Source: an uncultured Erysipelotrichaceae bacterium
GTDB taxonomy: Bacteria > Bacillota_I > Bacilli_A > Erysipelotrichales > Erysipelotrichaceae
Length of the DNA: 5,557 nucleotides
Reading direction: 5' to 3'
NCBI GenBank assembly: GCA_947575425.1
Contig: CANPNQ010000089.1
Coordinates: 1 to 5,557, forward strand
A program made the position numbers and the translations under genes. Under the pieces are notes generated by a model. That model was given only the letters and a program-made list of their open reading frames with translations. It made no database searches and was not told the origin of the DNA. Of this stretch, positions 1 to 5,557 are shown one piece after another. The first letter of the stretch is position 1. Every line of letters starts with the position of its first letter.

Positions 1-307
1 CTAAGGTGATATTCTCACACATCGCTCGTTCACAAGCTTGGATCATCGCTTCCATCATTGCCTTGGCAATGCCTTGGCGCTGTTTGTCTCTGCGCACCGC
101 AAGATTGGCAAGCTGCGCCCGTTCAAAGGTGATCCAATAGTCGATATAGCCGCAAATCTCATCCTCCTCTTCCCATACATACAACTTAGCATAAGGATTA
201 TCATGAAGCTCGTAGGCAAACATTTCTTCCTCCCATGGATGGGAAAACAACGCTTGCTCCAGCATAGAAACAATCTTCAAGTCATTATTCTTCATTTCTC
301 TTAACAT
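1..307 (-). CDS. rimI: RimI-type GNAT N-alpha-acetyltransferase, 3'-truncated by the window edge
   Basis: I translated this by hand on the minus strand. It opens MLREMKNNDLKIVSMLEQ and stays open for 102 residues to the window edge, so the C-terminal third or so is missing. It is a GNAT-fold acetyltransferase: residues 66-71 (QLANLAV) form the usual strand before the acetyl-CoA loop, and QRQGIAKAMM at 76-85 is the Q/R-x-x-G-x-G/A pyrophosphate-binding loop. Residues around 22-27 (SHPWEE) match the 'hPWs' element of RimI proteins. RimI acetylates protein N-termini, classically ribosomal protein bS18. In Bacillota it lies in the tsaE-tsaB-rimI-tsaD order, and the two upstream neighbours here fit. 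The ATG at 307 follows the tsaB stop directly (TAA|ATG) and has AAGGTG six bases upstream (319-314). An ATG at 295 is less well placed. The exact substrate is not shown by the sequence. Confidence 0.9.
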   Translation of the reverse strand, partial: MLREMKNNDLKIVSMLEQALFSHPWEEEMFAYELHDNPYAKLYVWEEEDEICGYIDYWITFERAQLANLAVRRDKQRQGIAKAMMEAMIQACERAMCENITL

Positions 308-913
308 TTATTTCACCTTATATGCTTCCTTTTCCTTCAAATAGCGGGGGATAAGCGTATGAATGTTTTCCACCCTGCGTGCTTTTGGCAATAAGGAGAT
401 AAAATGCTCACACAAAGAGATCGGCTTCGCTGATTGATCGATCAAAGCACAATCGCCAAATAACTGGTGAGAGGGATTTTTTGCGACCATCTCCCTTATG
501 TCATCCAAGGTGGCAATGCTTTCCTCACCCATCAAGACCCCCTCATGATAACGGGCGCAATACGCCCGCTGCGAGCGCGCGTCCAGCATCACAAAGGCGT
601 CCTGTTCCATTCCTGCATATAATTGTAAGGTAGATAAGCATGACAAGGGCTTATTCATCGTTGTGCAGAATACCTTTGCGATACTCATCGCTATGCGAAC
701 GCCGGTATAGCTGCCCGGTCCATCGGTAATTACAACCTCATCGATATCCTCACTTTGCCAGCATGCTTGTTCCATACAGCGGATTAGCTGCGGAAAAATT
801 TCTTCACTCTGATGCTTCCAGCATTCCGCCTCAAAGGAAGCATGCATCTCTTGATCCTCTGCCAATACGATCACCAAATGGCGATGGGCAGAATCCATAC
901 ATAAGGTTTTCAT
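308..913 (-). CDS. tsaB: tRNA threonylcarbamoyladenosine biosynthesis protein TsaB
   Basis: This 201-residue protein is TsaB (YeaZ/YdiC), the inactive ASKHA-fold partner of TsaD in the complex that puts threonylcarbamoyl on A37 of ANN-decoding tRNAs in the cytoplasm. The hallmark GPGSYTGVRI is at 65-74, preceded by the VVITDGPG strand. The N-terminal MKTLCMDSAH corresponds to the family's 'LaIDTS' strand, and KHQSEEIFPQL (33-43) to the 'rHse.LlP' element. DARSQRAYCARY (111-122) matches the conserved 'DAR..evY' segment. The C-terminus PRYLKEKEAY matches the usual 'P.YlR' ending. It is slightly shorter than the roughly 220-230 residues of many homologues, but both ends look intact. The ATG at 913 abuts the tsaE stop with no spacer, and GGAGG at 926-922 lies eight bases upstream inside the tsaE 3' end, so coupled translation is likely. 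TsaB normally works with TsaD and TsaE; TsaE is encoded just upstream. Confidence 0.96.
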   Translation of the reverse strand: MKTLCMDSAHRHLVIVLAEDQEMHASFEAECWKHQSEEIFPQLIRCMEQACWQSEDIDEVVITDGPGSYTGVRIAMSIAKVFCTTMNKPLSCLSTLQLYAGMEQDAFVMLDARSQRAYCARYHEGVLMGEESIATLDDIREMVAKNPSHQLFGDCALIDQSAKPISLCEHFISLLPKARRVENIHTLIPRYLKEKEAYKVK

Positions 914-1360
914 TTACAATGCCTCCACAATTCTCTTATATCTCTCCCCCACACCATGCAGTTCAAACACTCGTAAGGCTTCATCCGCAAGTGTGATTTT
1001 GATCTCTAAGCGCTCCTTGGGTAATTGATCCGCAATCAAACAAGGCCATTCAATAACACAGACGCCATCCTCAAACACTTCCTCAAAGCCAAGCTCCTGC
1101 GTGATTCCTTCCAAGCGATAGGCATCGATATGATACAGTGTCCCCTTATCCCCCATCGGATAGCTTTTCAATATCGTAAAGGTTGGAGAATTGATGGTTC
1201 GCATCACCCCAAGCGCTTTTCCCAGCGCCTTCGTAAAGGTCGTCTTTCCTGCCCCAAGATCCCCATCCAGGGTGATACATGCCACATCATCCAACAGCGC
1301 CGCAATGCGCTCTGCCAAATGAGCGGTATCTTCCAAGGTTCGCACCTGTATTTCTTTCAT
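914..1360 (-). CDS. tsaE: tRNA threonylcarbamoyladenosine biosynthesis ATPase TsaE
   Basis: From the chosen start (MKEIQVRTLED) this is a 148-residue TsaE (YjeE/YdiB), the small P-loop ATPase that drives turnover of the TsaBD complex in bacterial t6A37 synthesis. The Walker A motif GDLGAGKTT is at 33-41. Other family signatures are NSPTF (57-61), YHIDAYRL (76-83), GFEEVF (91-96) and VIEWP (102-106). An in-frame ATG at 1417 would add 19 residues (MNLHIECARQGDRRKRSDG). I rejected it because these residues have no family match and lie inside the fem3 coding sequence, whereas the protein from 1360 has the usual TsaE length. The gene begins four bases after the fem3 stop (1367-1365). A weak purine-rich GAGAAG precedes it, so translation may depend on coupling to fem3. 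The 3' end abuts tsaB as TAA|ATG. Function is well supported by motifs and by the neighbouring tsaB. Confidence 0.96.
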   Translation of the reverse strand: MKEIQVRTLEDTAHLAERIAALLDDVACITLDGDLGAGKTTFTKALGKALGVMRTINSPTFTILKSYPMGDKGTLYHIDAYRLEGITQELGFEEVFEDGVCVIEWPCLIADQLPKERLEIKITLADEALRVFELHGVGERYKRIVEAL

Positions 1361-1364
1361 ACCA

Positions 1365-2585
1365 TCACTTCTCTTTCTTCGATCCCCTTGCCTTGCGCAT
1401 TCGATATGCAAATTCACTCATTCGATAAAGCAAACCGTTTACCGGCAGATCAAATTCACCGATAAATTCATTGATATATGGATCAAAGTTCGCTTTGAAT
1501 TTGGTCAGCCCATCAGCCAAATCGCCTTCCACGCCCCCCATATTCGCATATTGGCAGCCATGCGTAAATGCATATTTCATATGTTCTGTATACAGATAAT
1601 ACTGCGGCATAAACTTCTTGAAATGATCGTTCATTCCCGCATAAAGCATTTCCATCGTGTCCCCGCATTTGATGGAAAGAATCCCGGCGATCACGGTATT
1701 GCCCTGATACACTCCTTCTAAAGAGGACATTTCCGCAATATCCTTTTCCAGTGCTTTTTGAATATCCTGTAAACGGCGCAGCTTTTTCGGTGCGCCCTCC
1801 TTGACCTCTGCCAATTCTTTCTTATTTTGCTGCTGCTCCTGACGCAAGCGAGCCAGTGTTTCATCGATATTGACCTCAGCCAAAAACAGGTAAGCATCTT
1901 CTTTGTATATATCCATCAGCTGTTCAAAGTATTCCCGATTGCGCAGATTCACATGCTTGCGCGCCTCCGTCAAAGCTACCACATCAGCGAATTCTTGGAT
2001 GCGGTCTTGATCCGCCTTTACCACCTGCACATCCCGCTTCAGCGCATCCCGAATGAGTCTGCGCGTATGACGGGGCAATGCCTGCTCAAACGCATCACAG
2101 GCATACACATTGGCTTGAAAACGAGGCTGGATGCTTTCCTTAATATAAGTAGTATATCCTTTATGGATCGCATTGGCCTGTTTCATATGCGCAAGGATCT
2201 TTTCGGTTTTCGGATCATAGTGATCATTTTTATCCTTGATCTTGTAATCATTGATATGAATGCCCGGGTCCATTTTGATAAACAGACAATGATATTGCTT
2301 GGCCCAGCGTTTCATATGCGCAAAGAAGAAGCGGATCAATGCCCCGTTTTCATAGTCCATGATCGGTCCTCTAGGAATATACATCATCGTAAATCCCATT
2401 GGTAATTGCTTGATCAGTACCATAGCGGAGGCGATCAGTGTACCGTTCTGTTTCACCCCAATGATGCGATGATCCCAGTTATCCTTGACCAGCGCCCACT
2501 TGGATGTCTGTAAGAGATTACACAGGGGATGTCCCTTGATAAAGTCATCGTGTTCCTGTGGATTGATTGTTTCGATAAATTCCAT
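1365..2585 (-). CDS. FemABX-family peptidoglycan bridge aminoacyltransferase, MurM/FemX-like (fem3)
   Basis: This 406-residue protein belongs to the FemABX family, which moves an amino acid from aminoacyl-tRNA to the stem peptide of lipid II at the inner face of the membrane. It has two GNAT-like halves: the first includes YIPRGPIMDYEN (69-80) and KMDPGIHIN (104-112), and the second ends with the block at 350-383 (GGVEGDLADGL, then KFKANFDPY and EFIGEFDLPVN). That block matches MurM/FemX-type proteins rather than the 'YGISG' form of FemA/FemB. A charged helical hairpin at about 240-287 is the family's antiparallel coiled-coil arm, shorter than in the two paralogues. No signal peptide or membrane segment is visible; a basic C-terminal tail (RMRKARGSKKEK) is. 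The start at 2585 is preferred over the ATG at 2591 because GGAAAGGA (2600-2593) is seven bases upstream of it, and MEFIETI lines up with the paralogues' starts. By analogy with MurM/FemX it may add the first bridge residue; which amino acid it uses cannot be read from the sequence. Confidence 0.92.
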   Translation of the reverse strand: MEFIETINPQEHDDFIKGHPLCNLLQTSKWALVKDNWDHRIIGVKQNGTLIASAMVLIKQLPMGFTMMYIPRGPIMDYENGALIRFFFAHMKRWAKQYHCLFIKMDPGIHINDYKIKDKNDHYDPKTEKILAHMKQANAIHKGYTTYIKESIQPRFQANVYACDAFEQALPRHTRRLIRDALKRDVQVVKADQDRIQEFADVVALTEARKHVNLRNREYFEQLMDIYKEDAYLFLAEVNIDETLARLRQEQQQNKKELAEVKEGAPKKLRRLQDIQKALEKDIAEMSSLEGVYQGNTVIAGILSIKCGDTMEMLYAGMNDHFKKFMPQYYLYTEHMKYAFTHGCQYANMGGVEGDLADGLTKFKANFDPYINEFIGEFDLPVNGLLYRMSEFAYRMRKARGSKKEK

Positions 2586-2592
2586 ATTCATT

Positions 2593-2600
2593 TCCTTTCC
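2593..2600 (-). promoter_or_regulatory. Ribosome-binding site that decides the fem3 start
   Basis: The minus strand reads GGAAAGGA here, seven bases before the ATG at 2585. The other in-frame ATG, at 2591, would sit only one base from this element, too close for normal initiation. The same octamer precedes fem2. Confidence 0.65.
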
Positions 2601-2685
2601 GTATGCGCATGTGACAAAGTGAATCGTATCGCTTCATAGTTTCTTCCCTTATGTAGAAGCAGGTGATGGTGCTTGCCCAGCATGC

Positions 2686-2701
2686 ATGATCGTATGATCG
2701 T
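2686..2701. repeat. Two tandem copies of ATGATCGT
   Basis: Two perfect adjacent copies of an 8-base unit lie in the fem2-fem3 gap. With only two copies this may be chance or a small slippage duplication. No function is evident. Confidence 0.4.
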
Positions 2702-2733
2702 TTATGTTACGACGATATGGGAATGCGCTCCAC

Positions 2734-3969
2734 TTATCTTTTCACGAGATGATACAGGCTTTTTTTGATCGGATAATCAAAGACACCGATATATTCCTCA
2801 ACCACTCCGCCAAAGCCCTTCTTAAATTCGAATACGCCGTGATCGACAGCGGTGTCGCTGAAATCACCGCTAATGCCATAGAAGTCATAGCGCTTAATAT
2901 TGTTTTTCAAGGCGAATTGTAACATATGCCAATGGATCGCATAAGGAACGTTATATGCTTTGAATTCATCATAAGCACCCGCAGAGACATAGATGAGAGC
3001 ATCCTCAAAGCGAAGAAAGAAGGCGCCTGCCAACAGAATCTCATCCCCATGCTTTTCCTGTAATGCCAAGGCTTCCTTTTTTCTTCGTTGCGCTGTGGCA
3101 ATCGCTTCCATTTGGACATTGCGTTTCTTTTGGTATTTCTTGGAGTTTTCATTTTCCGCCAATACCGCCTCGATTTTTTCCAAGGCTGCTTCTTCCTCAT
3201 GAAGCTGTTTCTCCATGCGCTCGATATAATCCTGCACATCCAGATAGGCCACCATGACGAAGGCGTCCTCCTGTAAGCGGCGCATTCTTTGTTCATAATA
3301 AGAGAGCGGAAGCTTTTGAAAGCTGCGGGTATCGGCCGCATAGTCCATCAATTTCATAAACAAGGGAAGCTCCTCGATCGTCAACGCCTTCACCTTAATT
3401 CCCTGTTTGATCGTTTTATTTACACACCAGCGGGTCTGATGATCCATCTGCTTTAACAGGCTTTCCTCGTTTTGAGCGCTCAAATCCAAGACAAAGGACC
3501 AGCGCACCTGTGTGTTGGAATCAAATCCGGTGGTAAAGCCTTGATGAAGATAACCGAGCTCCTTCATCGTTTGCATCACATGATCCCGACAATAGCCGCC
3601 CTCCACGATCGTACCGTTAATATCTCTTTCACGATAGGTCAAATAGGGATCGCAGGTGATATACGCCACATGCTTCTTTTTACAATATTCGACTAATTTC
3701 GCATGAAAAAAGGCAAGCAATTCCTTGTTATCGTAGTCTAACAAGTAGCCTCTTTGACAATACGCATAGGTAAAGATACGCTTGAATGGCACAAAGGCGA
3801 TACCGGTTGCCGCAATGATTTGATCCTCATCCTTGACTCCCACATAGGCAATGCGAAAGCCATTCTCCCGCTTCATTTCAAACGCACTTGCGGCATTGAG
3901 GAAATTGCGGCAGGGATGCTGCCTGACAAATGCATCGTATTGATGTTGATCTAACTCTGTGAATATCAT
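2734..3969 (-). CDS. FemABX-family peptidoglycan bridge aminoacyltransferase, FemA/FemB-like (fem2)
   Basis: This 411-residue FemABX protein is close to S. aureus FemA/FemB, which add glycines to the lipid II side chain using glycyl-tRNA. Seen in order: an N-terminal GNAT-like half with YCQRGYLLDYDNKELL (70-85) and CDPYLTYRERD (106-116); the second half with GYLHQGFTTGFD (139-150) and RWSFVLDLS (156-164); a long charged coiled-coil arm at about 245-306; then DFYGISGDF (362-370) and GVFEFKKGFGG (378-388), ending with YIGVFDYPI. These blocks parallel fem1 closely, so the two are likely products of duplication. The start at 3969 (MIFTELDQHQYDAF) is chosen over ATGs at 3978 and 3987 because GGAAAGGA (3985-3978) is eight bases upstream. 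The gene begins five bases after the fem1 stop. The C-terminus stops about ten residues earlier than in fem1, losing the basic tail. Cytoplasmic, with no membrane segment. The amino acid added (Gly, Ser, Ala or other) is not determinable. Confidence 0.93.
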   Translation of the reverse strand: MIFTELDQHQYDAFVRQHPCRNFLNAASAFEMKRENGFRIAYVGVKDEDQIIAATGIAFVPFKRIFTYAYCQRGYLLDYDNKELLAFFHAKLVEYCKKKHVAYITCDPYLTYRERDINGTIVEGGYCRDHVMQTMKELGYLHQGFTTGFDSNTQVRWSFVLDLSAQNEESLLKQMDHQTRWCVNKTIKQGIKVKALTIEELPLFMKLMDYAADTRSFQKLPLSYYEQRMRRLQEDAFVMVAYLDVQDYIERMEKQLHEEEAALEKIEAVLAENENSKKYQKKRNVQMEAIATAQRRKKEALALQEKHGDEILLAGAFFLRFEDALIYVSAGAYDEFKAYNVPYAIHWHMLQFALKNNIKRYDFYGISGDFSDTAVDHGVFEFKKGFGGVVEEYIGVFDYPIKKSLYHLVKR

Positions 3970-3974
3970 GGGAT

Positions 3975-5240
3975 TCATCCTTTCCATCGATCCTTGATGC
4001 TCCTAGCGCTTGTATACATATGATAGAGGAAGGGTCTCACATTTCTTTCAAAGGTGCCGATCAGTTCATATACTTCTCCGGAAAATCCTTGTTTAAAGCT
4101 CAACACCCCATCGCTGTGCTTCTCATCAAAATGACCGCTGATGCCATAGAAATTATAGAGCGAGTAACCATGCTTGTGCGCATAGGAAATCATTTCCCAT
4201 TGCAGGCGATATTGACCGCTGTATGACAAAGTTTCCTCATAGGAACCTCCGCTCAAATAGATCACCTCATCTCCATAAAGCAGAAACATGGCGCCGGATA
4301 ATACGATCTCATTGCCATATCGTTCCTTTAATGCCAAAGCTTCCTTTTCCTTTTTCGCAAGGCTTGCCAAAGTATCAAGAATGCCGTTTCGTTTGTTATA
4401 TGATTTTTCATGATCGGGGTGGCTGTTCAAGGTCTCTTGGACCTGTGCCAGTTTCCTTTCTTCCTTCTTCTTTTCCTCCTGCAAGGAATGGCAATAAGCA
4501 TCTGCATCCATGACGATCAGCCAGTATTTGATATGAGATCCAAATACATCGTACATCGTTTCGTAGTAAGATAACGGACGATCACTGAAGCCTTTGCGCT
4601 TTGCTGTCTGGGTGATGATATCACGGAAGCGATGGAGCTCCTCCCGTTTTAATTCCACCATAGAAAAGCCTTCCCGCTGGGTTTTCTTGATACAGCGGCG
4701 GGTCAGCTGATTCATATCCTTTAATAAGGTGGCTTCCTCCTTGCCGGAAAGCGGCAGTACATACATCCATCGCGGCTCGCCCTTTTCTTCCTCTACTCCC
4801 ACATCAAAGCCCTGATGGGTATAGCCGAGCTTTTGTAGGACAGAAACCAATTCCTCCTGATGAATGCCTCCCTCTATCGCTTTACCGTATTTATCCCGCT
4901 CCTGCACGATCACATAGGGATCCATGGAGAAATGGATGCCTTTTCGTTCCTTGATATAAGCAATGACCGCTTTGGAAAAGCACTCTAACAATTTCTCATT
5001 TTGATAGTCAATCAAAAAGCCTCGCAATGCCTGAAACAGGCAGTAGTCCTTACATACAGGATAAGAGACCAAGGCCGCAGCCGCAACGATATCACCGGCT
5101 TCACGCATTGCCACATAGTGGGTATGCCATCCGTTTGTTTCTCGCAAATGGCACATCATGGTGCTTTGCCAAACATTGCGGTTGATCGCCGTATTGGCAT
5201 ATGTTTGAAATGTATGTTCATCGATGATCGCAAATTCCAT
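3975..5240 (-). CDS. FemABX-family peptidoglycan bridge aminoacyltransferase, FemA/FemB-like (fem1)
   Basis: This 421-residue protein has the length of S. aureus FemA and its block order. Residues 70-81 (QALRGFLIDYQN) and 104-115 (FSMDPYVIVQER) belong to the first GNAT-like half. GYTHQGFDVGVE (139-150) and RWMYVLPLS (157-165) open the second. A highly charged coiled-coil hairpin spans about 246-307 (QEEKKKEERKLAQVQ on the first arm, KKEKEALALKERYGNE on the second). It is followed by NFYGISGHF (363-371), GVLSFKQGFSGEV (378-390) and ELIGTF. The short basic C-terminal tail (SARSIKDRWKG) resembles FemA's and could touch the membrane. It should transfer an amino acid from aminoacyl-tRNA to the lipid II bridge in the cytoplasm. 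It is the first gene of the apparent operon, with AGGAG (5253-5249) eight bases before the ATG and a likely promoter just upstream. Its last codons (TGG AAA GGA TGA) supply the fem2 ribosome-binding site. Substrate identity is unknown. Confidence 0.94.
   Translation of the reverse strand: MEFAIIDEHTFQTYANTAINRNVWQSTMMCHLRETNGWHTHYVAMREAGDIVAAAALVSYPVCKDYCLFQALRGFLIDYQNEKLLECFSKAVIAYIKERKGIHFSMDPYVIVQERDKYGKAIEGGIHQEELVSVLQKLGYTHQGFDVGVEEEKGEPRWMYVLPLSGKEEATLLKDMNQLTRRCIKKTQREGFSMVELKREELHRFRDIITQTAKRKGFSDRPLSYYETMYDVFGSHIKYWLIVMDADAYCHSLQEEKKKEERKLAQVQETLNSHPDHEKSYNKRNGILDTLASLAKKEKEALALKERYGNEIVLSGAMFLLYGDEVIYLSGGSYEETLSYSGQYRLQWEMISYAHKHGYSLYNFYGISGHFDEKHSDGVLSFKQGFSGEVYELIGTFERNVRPFLYHMYTSARSIKDRWKG
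3978..3985 (-). promoter_or_regulatory. Ribosome-binding site of fem2, embedded in the fem1 3' end
   Basis: The minus strand reads GGAAAGGA, made by the last two sense codons of fem1 and running up to its TGA stop. The ATG at 3969 is eight bases away. The alternative ATG at 3978 overlaps the last base of the element and the ATG at 3987 lies upstream of it. Its position suggests translational coupling of fem1 and fem2. Confidence 0.65.
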
Positions 5241-5273
5241 ATTATGCGCTCCTAACTGTGTTCACAACTGTTT

Positions 5274-5302
5274 ATTATAGTATAATTCCCACAAATAAGG
5301 AA
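5274..5302 (-). promoter_or_regulatory. Probable sigma-A promoter of the fem operon
   Basis: A perfect -10 hexamer TATAAT lies at 5279-5274 on the minus strand, in an AT-rich run (AATTATACTATAATAAA). Seventeen bases upstream is TTCCTT (5302-5297), only a weak match to the -35 consensus, and there is no TG extended -10. Transcription would begin near 5267, leaving a leader of about 27 bases before fem1. That is too short for a T-box or riboswitch. A small dyad TGTG-TT-CACA (5257-5266) lies just downstream of the predicted start. The site sits between a terminator and the first fem gene, which supports the call. Confidence 0.6.
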
Positions 5303-5370
5303 GATAAAACGAGGAAATAACAAGAAAAAGCAATGTCTTCTCTTTTCCTGTCGGTTCATGATCCGCCCAT

Positions 5371-5398
5371 AAACAAAGGATGCCTTTTGGACATCCTC
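5371..5398 (-). terminator. Intrinsic terminator of the right-edge gene
   Basis: On the minus strand AGGATG(T)CC pairs with GGCATCCT around an AAAA loop, giving an eight-base-pair stem with one bulged T, followed by TTGTTT. It begins 15 bases after the TAA at 5415-5413 and ends about 70 bases before the predicted fem promoter -35, so it separates the upstream gene from the fem operon. Confidence 0.75.
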
Positions 5399-5412
5399 CT
5401 CGGACTTATATT

Positions 5413-5557
5413 TTACAATAATGCCAGATAGCGATCATACAGATCCATGATTTCCTCATGGCAAAACGGTGATTCCCGTTGCTCGATCCGCGCAATGAGT
5501 GTGTCCAATTCATGACGCAAAACCGCATCCAGTTTCTCTCCATATTGCATCTTTTTG
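5413..5557 (-). CDS. C-terminal end of an unidentified protein, 5'-truncated by the window edge
   Basis: A minus-strand frame runs from the window edge to a TAA at 5415-5413. It encodes 47 visible residues: KKMQYGEKLDAVLRHEL, then DTLIARIEQRESPFCHEEI, ending MDLYDRYLALL. It appears mostly alpha-helical and charged, with no membrane segment. I do not recognise the family. A terminator follows 15 bases later, which supports this being a genuine gene end. An ATG at 5550 could in principle start a 45-residue small protein, but the seven bases visible before it (CAAAAAG) hold no Shine-Dalgarno site, so a longer gene continuing to the right is more likely. The terminator and a separate promoter downstream suggest it is not part of the fem operon. 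Confidence 0.6.
   Translation of the reverse strand, partial: KKMQYGEKLDAVLRHELDTLIARIEQRESPFCHEEIMDLYDRYLALL

Larger units (their letters stand above)
2586..2733. other. 148-bp gap between fem2 and fem3
   Basis: This is the only sizeable gap inside the gene run; other junctions are 0-5 bases. I see no convincing promoter and no GC-rich hairpin with a T-tract, so read-through from fem2 to fem3 is plausible. It holds a tandem 8-base repeat (2686-2701), a weak AGCA/TGCT stem around 2658-2673, and the fem3 ribosome-binding site. A short minus-strand ORF of 30 codons (2637-2545; MKRYDSLCHMRIRKGNEYGI...) begins in it with AAGGGA (2650-2645) seven bases upstream. That ORF runs across the fem3 start in another frame and has no recognised homologue. 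Whether it is translated is unknown. Confidence 0.5.

Noticed and set aside
38..304. Open frames on both strands over the first 300 bases
   Set aside because: The continuous RimI frame, with its acetyl-CoA loop and a good start, explains this stretch.
1361..1417. Upstream start for tsaE giving 167 residues
   Set aside because: The extra 19 residues overlap fem3, have no family match and lengthen the protein beyond the usual N-terminus.
1025..1465. Plus-strand open frame of 146 codons
   Set aside because: It runs antisense across tsaE and the end of fem3, both with clear family motifs.
1827..2405. Plus-strand open frame of 192 codons
   Set aside because: It lies antisense inside fem3, resembles no known family, and is explained by the codon bias of the real gene.
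2907..3341. Second minus-strand frame of 144 codons inside fem2
   Set aside because: It is rich in Arg, Lys, Trp and Ser, a typical out-of-frame reading of the fem2 coiled-coil region.
5241..5370. T-box or other riboswitch controlling the fem genes
   Set aside because: The predicted leader is only about 27 bases and I see no T-box consensus or large folded leader.
5413..5550. Spo0E-like small phosphatase at the right edge
   Set aside because: The length and helical character are similar, but the SQELD-type signature is absent, and the upstream frame is open to the window edge.

Overview
The window is a compact stretch of bacterial chromosome with every recognisable gene on the minus strand. 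It reads as a low-to-moderate GC Bacillota (Firmicutes). The evidence is strong Shine-Dalgarno sites, three FemABX-family cell-wall aminoacyltransferases of the FemA/FemB/MurM kind (typical of Gram-positives with an interpeptide bridge), and the tsaE-tsaB-rimI order common in this phylum. A placement near the Erysipelotrichia is only a guess from the style of the proteins. No mobile element, CRISPR array, rRNA or tRNA gene was seen.

In transcription order (right to left): the 3' end of an unidentified gene (5557-5413) is closed by a good intrinsic terminator (5398-5371). Next come a likely promoter (-10 TATAAT at 5279-5274) and three consecutive fem-type genes: fem1 (5240-3975), fem2 (3969-2734) and, after a 148-bp gap, fem3 (2585-1365). 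tsaE (1360-914), tsaB (913-308) and rimI (307 to beyond base 1) follow almost without spacing. tsaE/tsaB and tsaB/rimI abut exactly as TAA|ATG. tsaD is the expected next gene beyond the left edge, but it is not visible.

The fem products should use aminoacyl-tRNAs to add amino acids one at a time to the peptide stem of lipid II, building the cross-bridge. fem1 and fem2 resemble S. aureus FemA/FemB. fem3 is a different subfamily, closer to MurM/FemX, the type that adds the first residue. A three-enzyme set suggests a bridge of more than one residue. TsaE and TsaB belong to the tRNA t6A37 (threonylcarbamoyladenosine) machinery, and RimI is an N-alpha-acetyltransferase. The apparent operon therefore joins tRNA-consuming wall enzymes to tRNA-modification genes.

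The region is well explained by known families. The points worth a second look are the fem/t6A linkage, the split between fem subfamilies, the fem2-fem3 gap with a possible short overlapping ORF, and the unidentified gene at the right edge.
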